This document shows, piece by piece, positions 25,997 through 35,247 of a DNA stretch of 64,000 nt. The position numbers and the translations under genes were made by a program. Position 1 is the stretch's first letter, and each line of letters opens with the position of its first letter. A model generated the notes under the pieces. It had not been told where the DNA came from. It searched no databases and worked only from the letters and a program-made list of their open reading frames with translations. Source of the stretch: Spirochaetales bacterium Spiro_02 (lineage in GTDB: Bacteria > Spirochaetota > Spirochaetia > Sphaerochaetales > Sphaerochaetaceae); assembly GCA_001604275.1 (NCBI GenBank), contig LVBD01000069.1, forward strand, positions 1 through 64,000, read 5' to 3'.

Positions 25997-26416
25997 ATGC
26001 ATGCCTCCTACCCCGTCATGGCCGGGGACTTCACCATAGCGGGAAACGCTTCCAGTCAGATCAAACGGACACTCAAGCAGCTCGACGTGCCGCCATTGAC
26101 GATCAAGCGGATCGTTGTAGCCACCTTCGAAGCGGAGGTGAACGTCATAGCCCATTCATACGGCGGAGAAGTCATCTGCGACATCGAACCGGACAAGGTG
26201 GTCGTCCAGGTAGTCGACACAGGTCCGGGAATCCCCGACCTCGAGCTCGCCATGACCGAAGGATATTCGACGGCCAGCGACGAATTGCGGGAAATGGGGT
26301 ACGGAGCCGGAATGGGATTGCCGAACATCAAGAAGAACTCCGATAAGCTGGACATCTACACCGCGGCCGGAGATCATACCCATATCACGATGACATTCAT
26401 GCTGGGAGGCGCCTGA
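25997..26416 (+). CDS. Anti-sigma-like HATPase protein (RsbW/SpoIIAB type)
   Basis: 139 residues, a free-standing GHKL ATP-binding domain. The N-box region reads FEAEVNVIAHSYGG, the G1 box VDTGPGIPD, and the G2 box GYGAGMGLPNIKK. This resembles serine-kinase anti-sigma factors, so it may phosphorylate or bind a partner such as the DRTGG or HydS-like protein. The ATG at 25997 follows AAGGGA by 5 nt; an earlier in-frame ATG at 25958 overlaps the preceding gene and is less likely. Confidence 0.85.
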   Translation: MHASYPVMAGDFTIAGNASSQIKRTLKQLDVPPLTIKRIVVATFEAEVNVIAHSYGGEVICDIEPDKVVVQVVDTGPGIPDLELAMTEGYSTASDELREMGYGAGMGLPNIKKNSDKLDIYTAAGDHTHITMTFMLGGA

Positions 26417-27780
26417 TGGCAGAGACTTTGTTCCACCACACGTTGGCCGTTCGGCAGGATCGCTGCAAGAGCTGCACGCACTGCATGAAGCGCTGTCCTA
26501 CCGGAGCCATCAGGATAGAAGGAGGCTACGCCCGCATCGACGGGCAGCGATGCATCGACTGCGGGCAATGCATGTCGGTATGTCCCCATGATGCGATGGT
26601 CGTCGAGCAGAGTACGTTCGATCAGCTACTGACATACACATGGCGCGTCGCAATCATTCCGGCGGTGCTGTTCGCCCAGTTCGACGACCAGGTGACGGAA
26701 CGTCAGGTCTGCCGGGCTCTGACCGACTGCGGCTTCACCCATCTGTATCTATCGGAAACCGGCGTGGATATCCTCCGAACGCTGGAAGCGGACGAACCGG
26801 AACATGATACTCCGCTGATCAGCGATTTCTGCCCTGCTGTGGTACGTCTGATTCAGCTCAGGTATCCCGTATTGCTGAACAACCTGAGCGTTCTGCGGAC
26901 TCCTGCCCAGATGACGGCTCTCCTGGCTAGGGCGGAACTGGAAGCGGAAGGATGCCTGCCCGAAGAGACGGGGGTGTTCTACATCACGCCTTGCGCTGCG
27001 AAGATGGCGCAGATCAAGACGGAAGGATCGGACGACCATGCGATCTTCCAAGGGGTTCTGAACCTCGATTCGGTCTACAACATGGTACAGGCGCTTCTGG
27101 CGAAGAACAAGAGACGGTACGGACAGGAAACCGATGGCGCATGGTTCCATTTTCCCGTCTTTACCAGGACTGCTGTCCAATGGAGCCTGGTCAAGGGAGA
27201 ATGTCCGACGAACGGGGCTCGGTCGTTGGCTGTAGATGAGATGCACAATGTCATCGATTTCCTGGAACAACTGGAAAACGAAGACGAGGTGAACATCGAT
27301 TTCCTCGAACTGGACGCATGCGCGCAAGGTTGCGTCGGGGGGATATTGACTGTCCGGAATCGATTCCTCGCCGCGGAACGTGTAAGACATTGGTCGAACC
27401 AGCTGCCGCAAGAGCTTCCGGAGGAGCTGAGACAACGGATCCTCACATATCGGGGAGTACTGCTCCCGCAAATCCATACGGAACGGGCTCAGCCGAAGTC
27501 GGCGCTCCGGCTCGACGAAGACATGGGCAAAGCCCTCCACAAGCTGGAGAAAGTCAGGGAGATCGTCAAGGTGCTGCCGGGAATCGACTGCGGACTCTGC
27601 GGAGCTCCGACATGCAAAGCGCTTGCCGAAGACATCGCGCAAAGCAACGCAAGCATCCGGCAATGCGTCGTTCTGAAGCTCAAGAATCCGAAGGAACTCA
27701 ATTCGCTGTCACGGATATGGGGCGAACGGACTCCGGCGACGAAAGCACTGGATCCCGCCGCCACCGAACGGCACGAATAG
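26416..27780 (+). CDS. HydS-like sensory [FeFe]-hydrogenase homologue
   Basis: 454 residues. Two 4Fe-4S ferredoxin motifs (CKSCTHCMKRC and CIDCGQCMSVC, residues 17-57), a hydrogenase-type H-cluster domain (about 70-350) and a C-terminal 4Fe-4S domain (CGLCGAPTC, about 395). The H-cluster loops are altered. TSCCPxW reads SDFCPAV, losing the proton-transfer Cys but keeping the cluster ligand. The second loop TPCAAKMAQ loses the usual Glu, and the third is ACAQGCVGG. All four cubane-ligand cysteines are kept. This fits putative sensory hydrogenases rather than a turnover enzyme. TGATG overlap with the HATPase gene. Confidence 0.87.
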   Translation: MAETLFHHTLAVRQDRCKSCTHCMKRCPTGAIRIEGGYARIDGQRCIDCGQCMSVCPHDAMVVEQSTFDQLLTYTWRVAIIPAVLFAQFDDQVTERQVCRALTDCGFTHLYLSETGVDILRTLEADEPEHDTPLISDFCPAVVRLIQLRYPVLLNNLSVLRTPAQMTALLARAELEAEGCLPEETGVFYITPCAAKMAQIKTEGSDDHAIFQGVLNLDSVYNMVQALLAKNKRRYGQETDGAWFHFPVFTRTAVQWSLVKGECPTNGARSLAVDEMHNVIDFLEQLENEDEVNIDFLELDACAQGCVGGILTVRNRFLAAERVRHWSNQLPQELPEELRQRILTYRGVLLPQIHTERAQPKSALRLDEDMGKALHKLEKVREIVKVLPGIDCGLCGAPTCKALAEDIAQSNASIRQCVVLKLKNPKELNSLSRIWGERTPATKALDPAATERHE

Positions 27781-27815
27781 CCGCGAGAAACGAAACATGT
27801 CCGCAGGCAAGGCGT

Positions 27816-30800
27816 CTACAGGGGCAGCCGAACCGCGTCCCTGACGAGGGCCGGCATGAACCGGGCTTCTTTCGTCAACAGCTCCTGCCCCGCAAGCACG
27901 ACCCTCGCCTGTTTGGCATCGAAGGCTTCGACCAATGTTTTGGCGGCCTGCGCTAAATCTTCCGGTCCTATTCCAAGCACCTGCTCCCGGCGCATGGCGC
28001 GGAACTCATCGCTGATGCCGTACAGAAGCCGGCGGAATCCGAGGATGGCCCGTTCCTGTGGCGCAACGGGACGCAGATCCTGTCCGATCAAGGAAATGAG
28101 CGCGTTGTCTATCGTCTTCTTGTCAAACATGTCGGATACCGCTTTCTCCAGGACGATCCGATAGTCGGCGAAGGTTCCAGCGATACGAGGATCCCGATAT
28201 GACGAGAAGCAGAAAATCTGCTCCATGATGTCCGCATGGCATTCCACCCCGTAGGCACCGCCCTTGCCCCTGACCCGCTCCCATAGTCCGTTGCCGGACA
28301 ATATGGTGCCGAGCACCATCTGAGCGGTCTGCAACGGAGTTCCCGGTGGCGCGGACAATGTAGCGAGCGCTGTGTAACTGACCGTGGACGGGATTCGGAA
28401 CAGTTCCGTGCTATCGGCGAACGTAGCGTCCATGACCGCGAAATCGCGGGAACGCGGAACCAGCCGCCCGACAGGCACTGGGAACTGATCAAGGAACGAC
28501 GAGCACCGTTCGGCCGCCGGATCCGCATAGTCGATGTCTGCGGTGACATGCATCGTGTATCGCCGTCGATCGGTCAGCAATCGCTGCAACTCCAGCAACC
28601 GGACTGTCAGATCATCCAGCACCGCAGGATTTTCACTGTCGAATTTTTCCAGGAACAACCATTGGTAGAGACCGCCGAGCGCCTCACCTTGCTGGAGCAT
28701 CGGACTGAAACCGCTCGTAGCCCGCAACGAAGCGAAGCTACTGCCCGAGTACAGAATATTGCCGGCATACTCAGTCTTCAGATCGACCAATGCGGCGACA
28801 AGCCGTTCCTTGTCGTCGACACGAGCGGTACGGAGCAACGTGGCGACAAGCGACAGCGCATCGTCGAAATCACGTTCAAGCGCCTTGATGCGGACCAGCA
28901 GCATCGTAGCGCCCTCCCGTCCTCCGTCACCCATGCGGAGCGTCGTGCCCGATTCGAGATACACGGCGAACCCGCCGGTAAGATTGCGGATCTGCATCGC
29001 GACTTGGGAATAGTCCATATCCCCCATACCGGTCATCTGGATCAATCGGGAATACAATGACATCAACAACAGCTGACGTTCGTCAAGATCATCGAGGGAG
29101 ATCGCGATATCTGCATAGAGAATACCGTTGGTGAACTGCGGCTGGACCCAGACAGGCCTGCCGGAGATCGTCGCCACATGCTGCTCGATGGTCCGTATAT
29201 CACGCGGCAAGTCGTCGAGATCGAGGAACGGGACGGTCGCCTCCGCTTGCGGGGAATCCCCTTCGTTCTCAAAATCGACGAATCTGCGGTATTGTTCCTG
29301 CAACGTTTTGAATTGCTTCTTGTCCATCGAGGCCCGAATCTGGTCAAGCTGTTTTTCGATCGCCGCCTTCTGCTTCGCGTCGTGATCCGTATCGGGGGCG
29401 ACGGTCAACAGGCAACGATGCGGATTCTCGACGATATGAGTGGAGATCCATTTCTCGAAATACCCTTTCGAAGGATCAGACGACGCATCGGCTTTCTTGT
29501 ATGCGCTCTCCACCAGATTCCGAAGCTGAACAAGCGGCGCTCCTGTGGAGATGGTCGTTGAGGGAACCTTGCCCTGGACCCAGCCGCGCATCGCTCTGCT
29601 CATGGCGCGAAAACCGTTGGGAAGGCCGCCGGCTATCTCCTGCTGGCGGAACTCCTGCCGCTTCAATGCGGCTTCGACTTCTCCCCGGGAGATTCCTTTC
29701 GTCGCGATCGTCTTGAGCGTCTTGAGCAGGAAGAGCTCGGCTTCCTGCGCCCGTTCGGGAGAGATGCCCCTGAAGCCGACAACGAACGGCATCTGCCTGA
29801 AATCGGCGCTCATGCCGCTTTCCGGAGAAAGATCGAGCCCGATATGGGATTCGATGATCGCCTTATACAGCGGAGCTCCCGGATTTCCGAGCAGAATATC
29901 CACCAATGTGGAAAGAGTCGTCAATTCCAAGGGATCATCGCTGCAAGTGGTCGCCCAACTCAATGTCACGGAAGCCTGGAAGTTCGCGTCACCGGTATCC
30001 GAAGCTTCGCAGGGACTGGTCACGACTTTCTGTCGGGGAGCCTTCCACGCTTCGGCAAGCGGAGATGGACCTACCCCGCCCAGATTCGCATATCGACCAA
30101 GGTATTCGTTGTCGAGGAACTCAAGTCTGATTCCCGGCTCCAGATTTCCGTAGATGAACAGACGGCAGTTCGACGGATGATAGTACTTCGCATAAAATGA
30201 CTTGAACTGCGGATACGTCAGCTTCGTAATCTGGAAAGGGTCGCCTCCGGACTCGTAGGTATACGGAGTGTCGGGGAACAGGGAACGGACGGAATATCTT
30301 CCGACGATGGAATCATGGTCGGCGCTATCGCCGAGCATTTCGTTGTAGACGACCCCTTCGTAATGCAGCGAACCGTCGTCATCGGGAACGAGTCTGATGC
30401 CTTCCTGCCAGAAAGTTTCTTCACGAAGCAACGGATCGAAGACCGCGTCGGTATACACATCGAAAAGATTGTCGAAATCCTTGCGTAGCGGGCTGGCGGC
30501 GGGAAACACAGTCCTGTCGGCATAGGTCATCGCATTCATGAATGTATTGGTGCTACCTTTGAGCAACGACATGAACGGATCTCGTACCGGATATTTTCGG
30601 GATCCCGCAAGAACGCTGTGTTCCATGATATGCGCCACGCCGTTGTCGCTATACGGTGGAGTCCGGAACGCATAGGCGAAGAAGAGCTCGCTGTCGTCGT
30701 TCACGACCTGGTATACTTCCATCCCGGTCAATTCATGCCTGAACAAGTAGCCGGTCCCGTTATAATCGGGAAGATCATCGATCGATTCCAGAACAAATCC

Positions 30801-30851
30801 GAAAAGGACATCCCCGCTCCGAAGTTCGGAGATTCCCGCCTTTTCACTCAT
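27816..30851 (-). CDS. M16-family metalloprotease, presequence-protease (PreP) type
   Basis: 1011 residues, the full two-half clamshell length of M16C proteases. The inverted zinc motif is HIMEH (residues about 71-75), with the downstream Glu in the YEGVVYNEM region. It probably degrades short unstructured peptides in the cytoplasm; no signal peptide is seen. The ATG at 30851 has GGAGG 7 nt upstream. It is convergent with the HydS-like gene. Confidence 0.9.
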   Translation of the reverse strand: MSEKAGISELRSGDVLFGFVLESIDDLPDYNGTGYLFRHELTGMEVYQVVNDDSELFFAYAFRTPPYSDNGVAHIMEHSVLAGSRKYPVRDPFMSLLKGSTNTFMNAMTYADRTVFPAASPLRKDFDNLFDVYTDAVFDPLLREETFWQEGIRLVPDDDGSLHYEGVVYNEMLGDSADHDSIVGRYSVRSLFPDTPYTYESGGDPFQITKLTYPQFKSFYAKYYHPSNCRLFIYGNLEPGIRLEFLDNEYLGRYANLGGVGPSPLAEAWKAPRQKVVTSPCEASDTGDANFQASVTLSWATTCSDDPLELTTLSTLVDILLGNPGAPLYKAIIESHIGLDLSPESGMSADFRQMPFVVGFRGISPERAQEAELFLLKTLKTIATKGISRGEVEAALKRQEFRQQEIAGGLPNGFRAMSRAMRGWVQGKVPSTTISTGAPLVQLRNLVESAYKKADASSDPSKGYFEKWISTHIVENPHRCLLTVAPDTDHDAKQKAAIEKQLDQIRASMDKKQFKTLQEQYRRFVDFENEGDSPQAEATVPFLDLDDLPRDIRTIEQHVATISGRPVWVQPQFTNGILYADIAISLDDLDERQLLLMSLYSRLIQMTGMGDMDYSQVAMQIRNLTGGFAVYLESGTTLRMGDGGREGATMLLVRIKALERDFDDALSLVATLLRTARVDDKERLVAALVDLKTEYAGNILYSGSSFASLRATSGFSPMLQQGEALGGLYQWLFLEKFDSENPAVLDDLTVRLLELQRLLTDRRRYTMHVTADIDYADPAAERCSSFLDQFPVPVGRLVPRSRDFAVMDATFADSTELFRIPSTVSYTALATLSAPPGTPLQTAQMVLGTILSGNGLWERVRGKGGAYGVECHADIMEQIFCFSSYRDPRIAGTFADYRIVLEKAVSDMFDKKTIDNALISLIGQDLRPVAPQERAILGFRRLLYGISDEFRAMRREQVLGIGPEDLAQAAKTLVEAFDAKQARVVLAGQELLTKEARFMPALVRDAVRLPL

Positions 30852-30981
30852 GGTGTTTCCTCCATGCACGCCGTACGAAAAACGACGCACGGATACAGAA
30901 CCTTAGCATGCAAGGCATCGAATGGCAACCCCGCTGGTTTTTCGATCGCCGATGCAGTAAGATATGGAGGAAGGAGCGCAT

Positions 30982-31833
30982 GTGTCGTACTATATCGGAG
31001 CCCATGTCAGCGCAGCGGGAGGTCCTGCAAACGCCGTCGAGAACGCGCAGGCCATCGGCGCGACAGCATTCGCACTGTTCACCAAGAATCAGAAAGTCTG
31101 GACGACTGCCCCGCTCTCGGACGAGGCGGCTCGGTCGTTCCACGAAGCGTGCGGCAAAGCCGGGTATGCGCCTGTCCAGATTCTTCCTCACGACAGCTAT
31201 CTCATCAATCTGGCGAACCCGGATCCCGAAAAGCGCAGGAAGAGCATCGAGGCTTTTGTCGACGAGATGCAGCGGGCGGCGCAGCTTGGCCTGGACAGAC
31301 TCAACTTCCATCCGGGGGCGCATCTCGGACAGATACCTACGCAAACGGCGCTGTCGCTTGTGGCCCAGGCGCTGGACGAAGCCATTGAGCGAACGCCGGG
31401 CGTCAGACCAGTGATCGAAACCACCGCAGGACAGGGTTCAAGTCTCGGATCGACGTTCGAAGAAATCGCAACGATCATCGATGCGTCGGACCATGCGGAC
31501 CGGATCGGCGTGTGCATCGATACCTGCCACATCTTCGCCGCTGGATACGATATCAGAACTGAAGATACGTTCTGCCGGACGATGGAACGTTTCGAATCGG
31601 TCATCGGGTTCGACCGGTTGATGGGCATGCACCTGAACGATGCGAAAAGCGCTTTCGGTAGCCATGTGGACCGACATGACAGTCTGGGCAGGGGAACCAT
31701 CGGATGGGAACCGTTCCGACAGATCATGCGCAATGCTCGGTTCGAAGGAATCCCGCTGATCCTGGAAACCACCGACCCTACGCTCTGGCCACAGGAAATC
31801 GAGACGCTCAAGGGATTCATTATCTCTCGATAG
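30982..31833 (+). CDS. nfo: Endonuclease IV (AP endonuclease)
   Basis: 283 residues. It incises DNA 5' to abasic sites. The zinc-site segments IGAHVSAAGG, NFHPGAHLG, IETTAGQG, CIDTCHIFAAGYD, HLNDAK and DRHDSLG are all present. The start is probably the GTG at 30982, 5 nt after AAGGAG; an ATG at 30964 lies upstream of that Shine-Dalgarno. The GDPD gene follows after 17 bp. Confidence 0.94.
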   Translation: MSYYIGAHVSAAGGPANAVENAQAIGATAFALFTKNQKVWTTAPLSDEAARSFHEACGKAGYAPVQILPHDSYLINLANPDPEKRRKSIEAFVDEMQRAAQLGLDRLNFHPGAHLGQIPTQTALSLVAQALDEAIERTPGVRPVIETTAGQGSSLGSTFEEIATIIDASDHADRIGVCIDTCHIFAAGYDIRTEDTFCRTMERFESVIGFDRLMGMHLNDAKSAFGSHVDRHDSLGRGTIGWEPFRQIMRNARFEGIPLILETTDPTLWPQEIETLKGFIISR

Positions 31834-31850
31834 GAACAGGGAACAATAGT

Positions 31851-32633
31851 ATGAAATTTCATGACATATTGAAAGAACAGCGGCATCCGCTTCTTTTCGG
31901 ACATCGTGGATATTCCGCGATCGCTCCGGAAAACACCTTGGCAGCATTCAGGATGTGCATCGACAAGGGCATTCCCGGAGTGGAGCTCGACGTACATCTC
32001 TGTAAAACAGGGGAATTGGTCGTCGTCCATGATTCAAACCTCAAGCGGGTCGGTGGTGTCGATCTGGTGGTCGAAGAACTGCCGTTCGATCAATTGAGAA
32101 CTATAGACGTAGGAAGCCACAAAGGACCGGAATATGCAGGAGCCCGGATACCGACGCTCGAAGAACTGTTCGAACTGTGCGGGGCGAGCCTCTACTATGA
32201 CATTGAACTGAAGACCAATGCGATCAACGATACCGGTCTGGCGGAGAAAACGTGGAAGACGATCGAGCGATTCGGCCTGCGGGGCAGATGCATGGTCAGC
32301 TCCTTCAACCCGTTCGCCGTCAGACGGTTCGGCTCGGTCAGCAAGCAGGCGCTTCCGACAGCCGTGATCTTTTCCGACGACGAGGGGGTTCCGAAGATAT
32401 TCCGCAAAGGGTGGGGGCGACATATCGCACGCTGCACCTATCTCAAGCCCGACTACCATCTGGTCGATGGAGCGATGTTCGACAAATTCCATCGCAAGAG
32501 GGGATACCCGATCATGGTCTGGACGGTCGACACGATCGAAGCCTGCGAACGGATGCTCGACCTCGGCGTGGACGGGATCATCAGCAACAATCCCGGGGAT
32601 TTTCTCGATATGATCGGCAAAGCGCGCCGCTGA
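31851..32633 (+). CDS. Glycerophosphodiester phosphodiesterase
   Basis: 260 residues. It releases glycerol-3-phosphate from deacylated phospholipids. FGHRGYSAIAPENT holds the catalytic His and metal-binding Glu; VELDVHL and HDSNLKRV follow as in the GDPD family. No signal peptide, so it is cytoplasmic. Its product would feed the same glycerol-phosphate pool as GlpK. Probably co-transcribed with nfo; convergent with the LPP20 lipoprotein gene. Confidence 0.92.
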   Translation: MKFHDILKEQRHPLLFGHRGYSAIAPENTLAAFRMCIDKGIPGVELDVHLCKTGELVVVHDSNLKRVGGVDLVVEELPFDQLRTIDVGSHKGPEYAGARIPTLEELFELCGASLYYDIELKTNAINDTGLAEKTWKTIERFGLRGRCMVSSFNPFAVRRFGSVSKQALPTAVIFSDDEGVPKIFRKGWGRHIARCTYLKPDYHLVDGAMFDKFHRKRGYPIMVWTVDTIEACERMLDLGVDGIISNNPGDFLDMIGKARR

Positions 32634-32651
32634 ACGCCGGACAGGATTCCG

Positions 32652-34061
32652 TCAATACAGTTTGTCGTCGAGCAGACTTGAGGCGATGAGCCCGAATCTA
32701 CGGAACGCCTCGTCGACCGCAGCCTCCGTATCGACGTTCCATGTGACGATGCGGATATCCCCCGTATCCTTGACGACCGACCCGTCGGTCAGATCGAACA
32801 GGGCGACCGAACCGTTGACGAGCGCCGTATGTCCCCCACCCATGGAAAGCACATCGGACACCCCCGCCCTGCCATAGATGAGGAATCGATACCCTGGATA
32901 GTCCCTCTTCAGTTCGGAGAAGAAGTCCTCCTCTTCCTGTTCCTGAGAGAATACCTGCGTCAGAGACAAACCGTCATAGCCGTATTCGACTACAAGCCTA
33001 TCGCTGGCTATCGAAGAATCGCGCAACGCCCCCTGGAGCGTGAACTCCATGATATCGACGAGCGTTCCGGCCGATGCGACCGGGGAAACCCTGCGATAGG
33101 CGAATCTTTCGCCCGATTCCTCCACCAGAGCCTTCAATGCCGACACGGAATCGGAACCAGCCGCATGCTCCAGTCGGGCGATGGCGTCTTCGACATCCAC
33201 CGTGAACAGTATCTCTCCGTTGCCCGCCATTCCGGGATTGGTCGGACGGAACTGGAAAGAACCGTTGGAAGCGGTATTGAACTTCACGCGGTCGACATAC
33301 GCCTCGCCCATTCCGTTCCGAGCATCGAAACTGGCCAGAATCGAAGCTCCCATCACTTTCGGAGGCAAAAGACGGCTCGTCCGCCTAACGGTGACAGTAG
33401 CCGTCGGAACCGTTCCATCGACCTTCGATACGGAAATCTTCAACGCTGAGACGAAAGACTCGATCTTCCCTACCAGCACATCGAATCGATAGTCCTTCCG
33501 TTCCACGTTTCCTTCACTGGCGATGACCGCGGCATCGGCATATAGGGAAATCGCCTCAAAATCACGATTGTGCCGATAGGCGGCATCAGCTTGCGCAAGG
33601 ATTGCGGAAATCCGTTCCTGTCGGTCAAGCATGGCGTTGTACGCTTCGGTCCTAGCCTGTGCAAGCAAATTCGCGTCGCCGGCGGCAAGCAGGTGCACGA
33701 TGTTCCTGCCGCCGTCGGTCTTCACATGTTCCTGGGTGATACGGAGCCGTAACGAAGCGATCGCCTCGGTCGTACTCAATTCCCGATAATACCGTTCCGA
33801 TACATCTTCTCCGATATAGGAGGACAGCTGGGAAAGAATATCTTCGAAAGCGAGCAGTCTTGCGTTGAACACACCGGCATCCACACCTTGACCAACGAAC
33901 GCCAGCTGAGAATTCGACACCTGGGGTTCATAGACCCAAGCGGGAACCCCCTCCATCCCTGATCGGACCAACGTCGTGAAAGAAGAGCATCCGGCAAGCG
34001 TCAGGATGGCTGCGAGCAGGAGCAATGATAGCGATCTTCGGACAACTGTACTTCTTTTCAT
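32652..34061 (-). CDS. LPP20-family lipoprotein
   Basis: 469 residues. The signal peptide ends in a lipobox (LTLAGC); an LPP20-like domain (about 35-190, starting with VPAWVYEPQ) is followed by a long uncharacterised beta-rich region. LPP20 lipoproteins are outer-membrane associated in several phyla; I assign no function. GGAGG lies 7 nt before the ATG. Downstream of a probable barrel protein and peptidase T in the same orientation. Confidence 0.8.
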   Translation of the reverse strand: MKRSTVVRRSLSLLLLAAILTLAGCSSFTTLVRSGMEGVPAWVYEPQVSNSQLAFVGQGVDAGVFNARLLAFEDILSQLSSYIGEDVSERYYRELSTTEAIASLRLRITQEHVKTDGGRNIVHLLAAGDANLLAQARTEAYNAMLDRQERISAILAQADAAYRHNRDFEAISLYADAAVIASEGNVERKDYRFDVLVGKIESFVSALKISVSKVDGTVPTATVTVRRTSRLLPPKVMGASILASFDARNGMGEAYVDRVKFNTASNGSFQFRPTNPGMAGNGEILFTVDVEDAIARLEHAAGSDSVSALKALVEESGERFAYRRVSPVASAGTLVDIMEFTLQGALRDSSIASDRLVVEYGYDGLSLTQVFSQEQEEEDFFSELKRDYPGYRFLIYGRAGVSDVLSMGGGHTALVNGSVALFDLTDGSVVKDTGDIRIVTWNVDTEAAVDEAFRRFGLIASSLLDDKLY

Positions 34062-34092
34062 ATCGATCCTCCGACCGAAACCATGATTCCAG

Positions 34093-35247
34093 TCACCAAT
34101 TGAACACGACCGACGGTGTAATCGTCAAGGGAGTGGAACGCAGCGTTTCGACACCGGAAGCACCGACCTGCGCCCAATACCAGCTACCGATTCCAAGCTT
34201 CCAGCTCCAGAACGGCGAGAGATACATGCGGTACCCGACCTCCCATTCCCCACCGAAGATGAACGCTTCGGAACTTCCGTCCACGGCGAGCCGGAACCCC
34301 GCCCCGAGCAGACAGGAAGCCTCGACTGAAGCATCCTCGACGAACATCCAACGAGTTTCGAACAGCGGACCCAGCGGCACGTCAACTTGCAGTCCCCCCA
34401 TGGCATATGCTTCGAACCCCGTCATGGAAAACGAAGCGGAGGAATCGATCTCGCCCCAAACCCCGACCTTCAGCAATGGCGACCAAGGATACCAGGAGGA
34501 AGCCTTGGATACGGAAAAATCAAGTCCGAATCCCGACAGATCCGAAGCGATGGAGACTCCGACGGCACCGCTCCAAGCCGGCCCGGAAACAATCGGCAAC
34601 CCAGGTTGCGGTGCCCGTCGGTACAGAGGATCGAACACCGCGGTCGTCCTGCCGTCGGTCACGACGAGATCCGATACCGCGACCAACGCTTCGGCTTGTC
34701 CGGAAGAACCGACGACCAACAGTCTGTCACCGACTCGTATCTGATTTTTCGAGGTATCGACCCACGAGGAAAGGCTATTGCGCCACAAATACTCGAGCGA
34801 CAGATCCGCTTCAAACTGCGGCAGGATATCCAGCACATCGTAGCGAAGCGACTGTTCGATCCTCCTAGGAAGGCTACGGAGAATATCCTCAAGGTCCTTC
34901 CCGATGACAAATATGCCGGTCGTCAGACTTTGTCCGCCATAGGAAATGCGCAGCCATGCCGTGAATCGGACAGAAGGCGCGAAGACAACATCATCCACCA
35001 CCGGATCTCCGAGGGTCGCTTCGACGAGATCCCCCCCCTCGGAACCAAACTGGATGCGGCTCTCCAGACTTGTCCTGACACCTCTTTCGGCAGCTTCGAG
35101 CAGCAAGGAATCGACATCCGTCGCTCCTGTCGATCCTGAAAGCGTCATCTGCAGAGAAGACGCCTGCGGGAACGTTCCGGCAGAAAGCGAACCCGCAAGG
35201 AACAGGAGAGAAACTACCAGAATGGACGACAGGAACCGCCGGTACAT
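34093..35247 (-). CDS. Exported protein of unknown family, probable outer-membrane barrel domain
   Basis: 384 residues. A signal peptide (1-23, ending SLSA) and an N-terminal soluble domain (about 24-190), with an SH3-like stretch containing VGDRLLVVG. The C-terminal half has alternating amphipathic strands and ends in Trp (VVFNW), as outer-membrane barrels do. I do not recognise the family. The ATG at 35247 shares its A with the pepT stop (TGATG) and has AAGGGG upstream. It is translated between pepT and the LPP20 lipoprotein gene. Confidence 0.72.
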   Translation of the reverse strand: MYRRFLSSILVVSLLFLAGSLSAGTFPQASSLQMTLSGSTGATDVDSLLLEAAERGVRTSLESRIQFGSEGGDLVEATLGDPVVDDVVFAPSVRFTAWLRISYGGQSLTTGIFVIGKDLEDILRSLPRRIEQSLRYDVLDILPQFEADLSLEYLWRNSLSSWVDTSKNQIRVGDRLLVVGSSGQAEALVAVSDLVVTDGRTTAVFDPLYRRAPQPGLPIVSGPAWSGAVGVSIASDLSGFGLDFSVSKASSWYPWSPLLKVGVWGEIDSSASFSMTGFEAYAMGGLQVDVPLGPLFETRWMFVEDASVEASCLLGAGFRLAVDGSSEAFIFGGEWEVGYRMYLSPFWSWKLGIGSWYWAQVGASGVETLRSTPLTITPSVVFNW

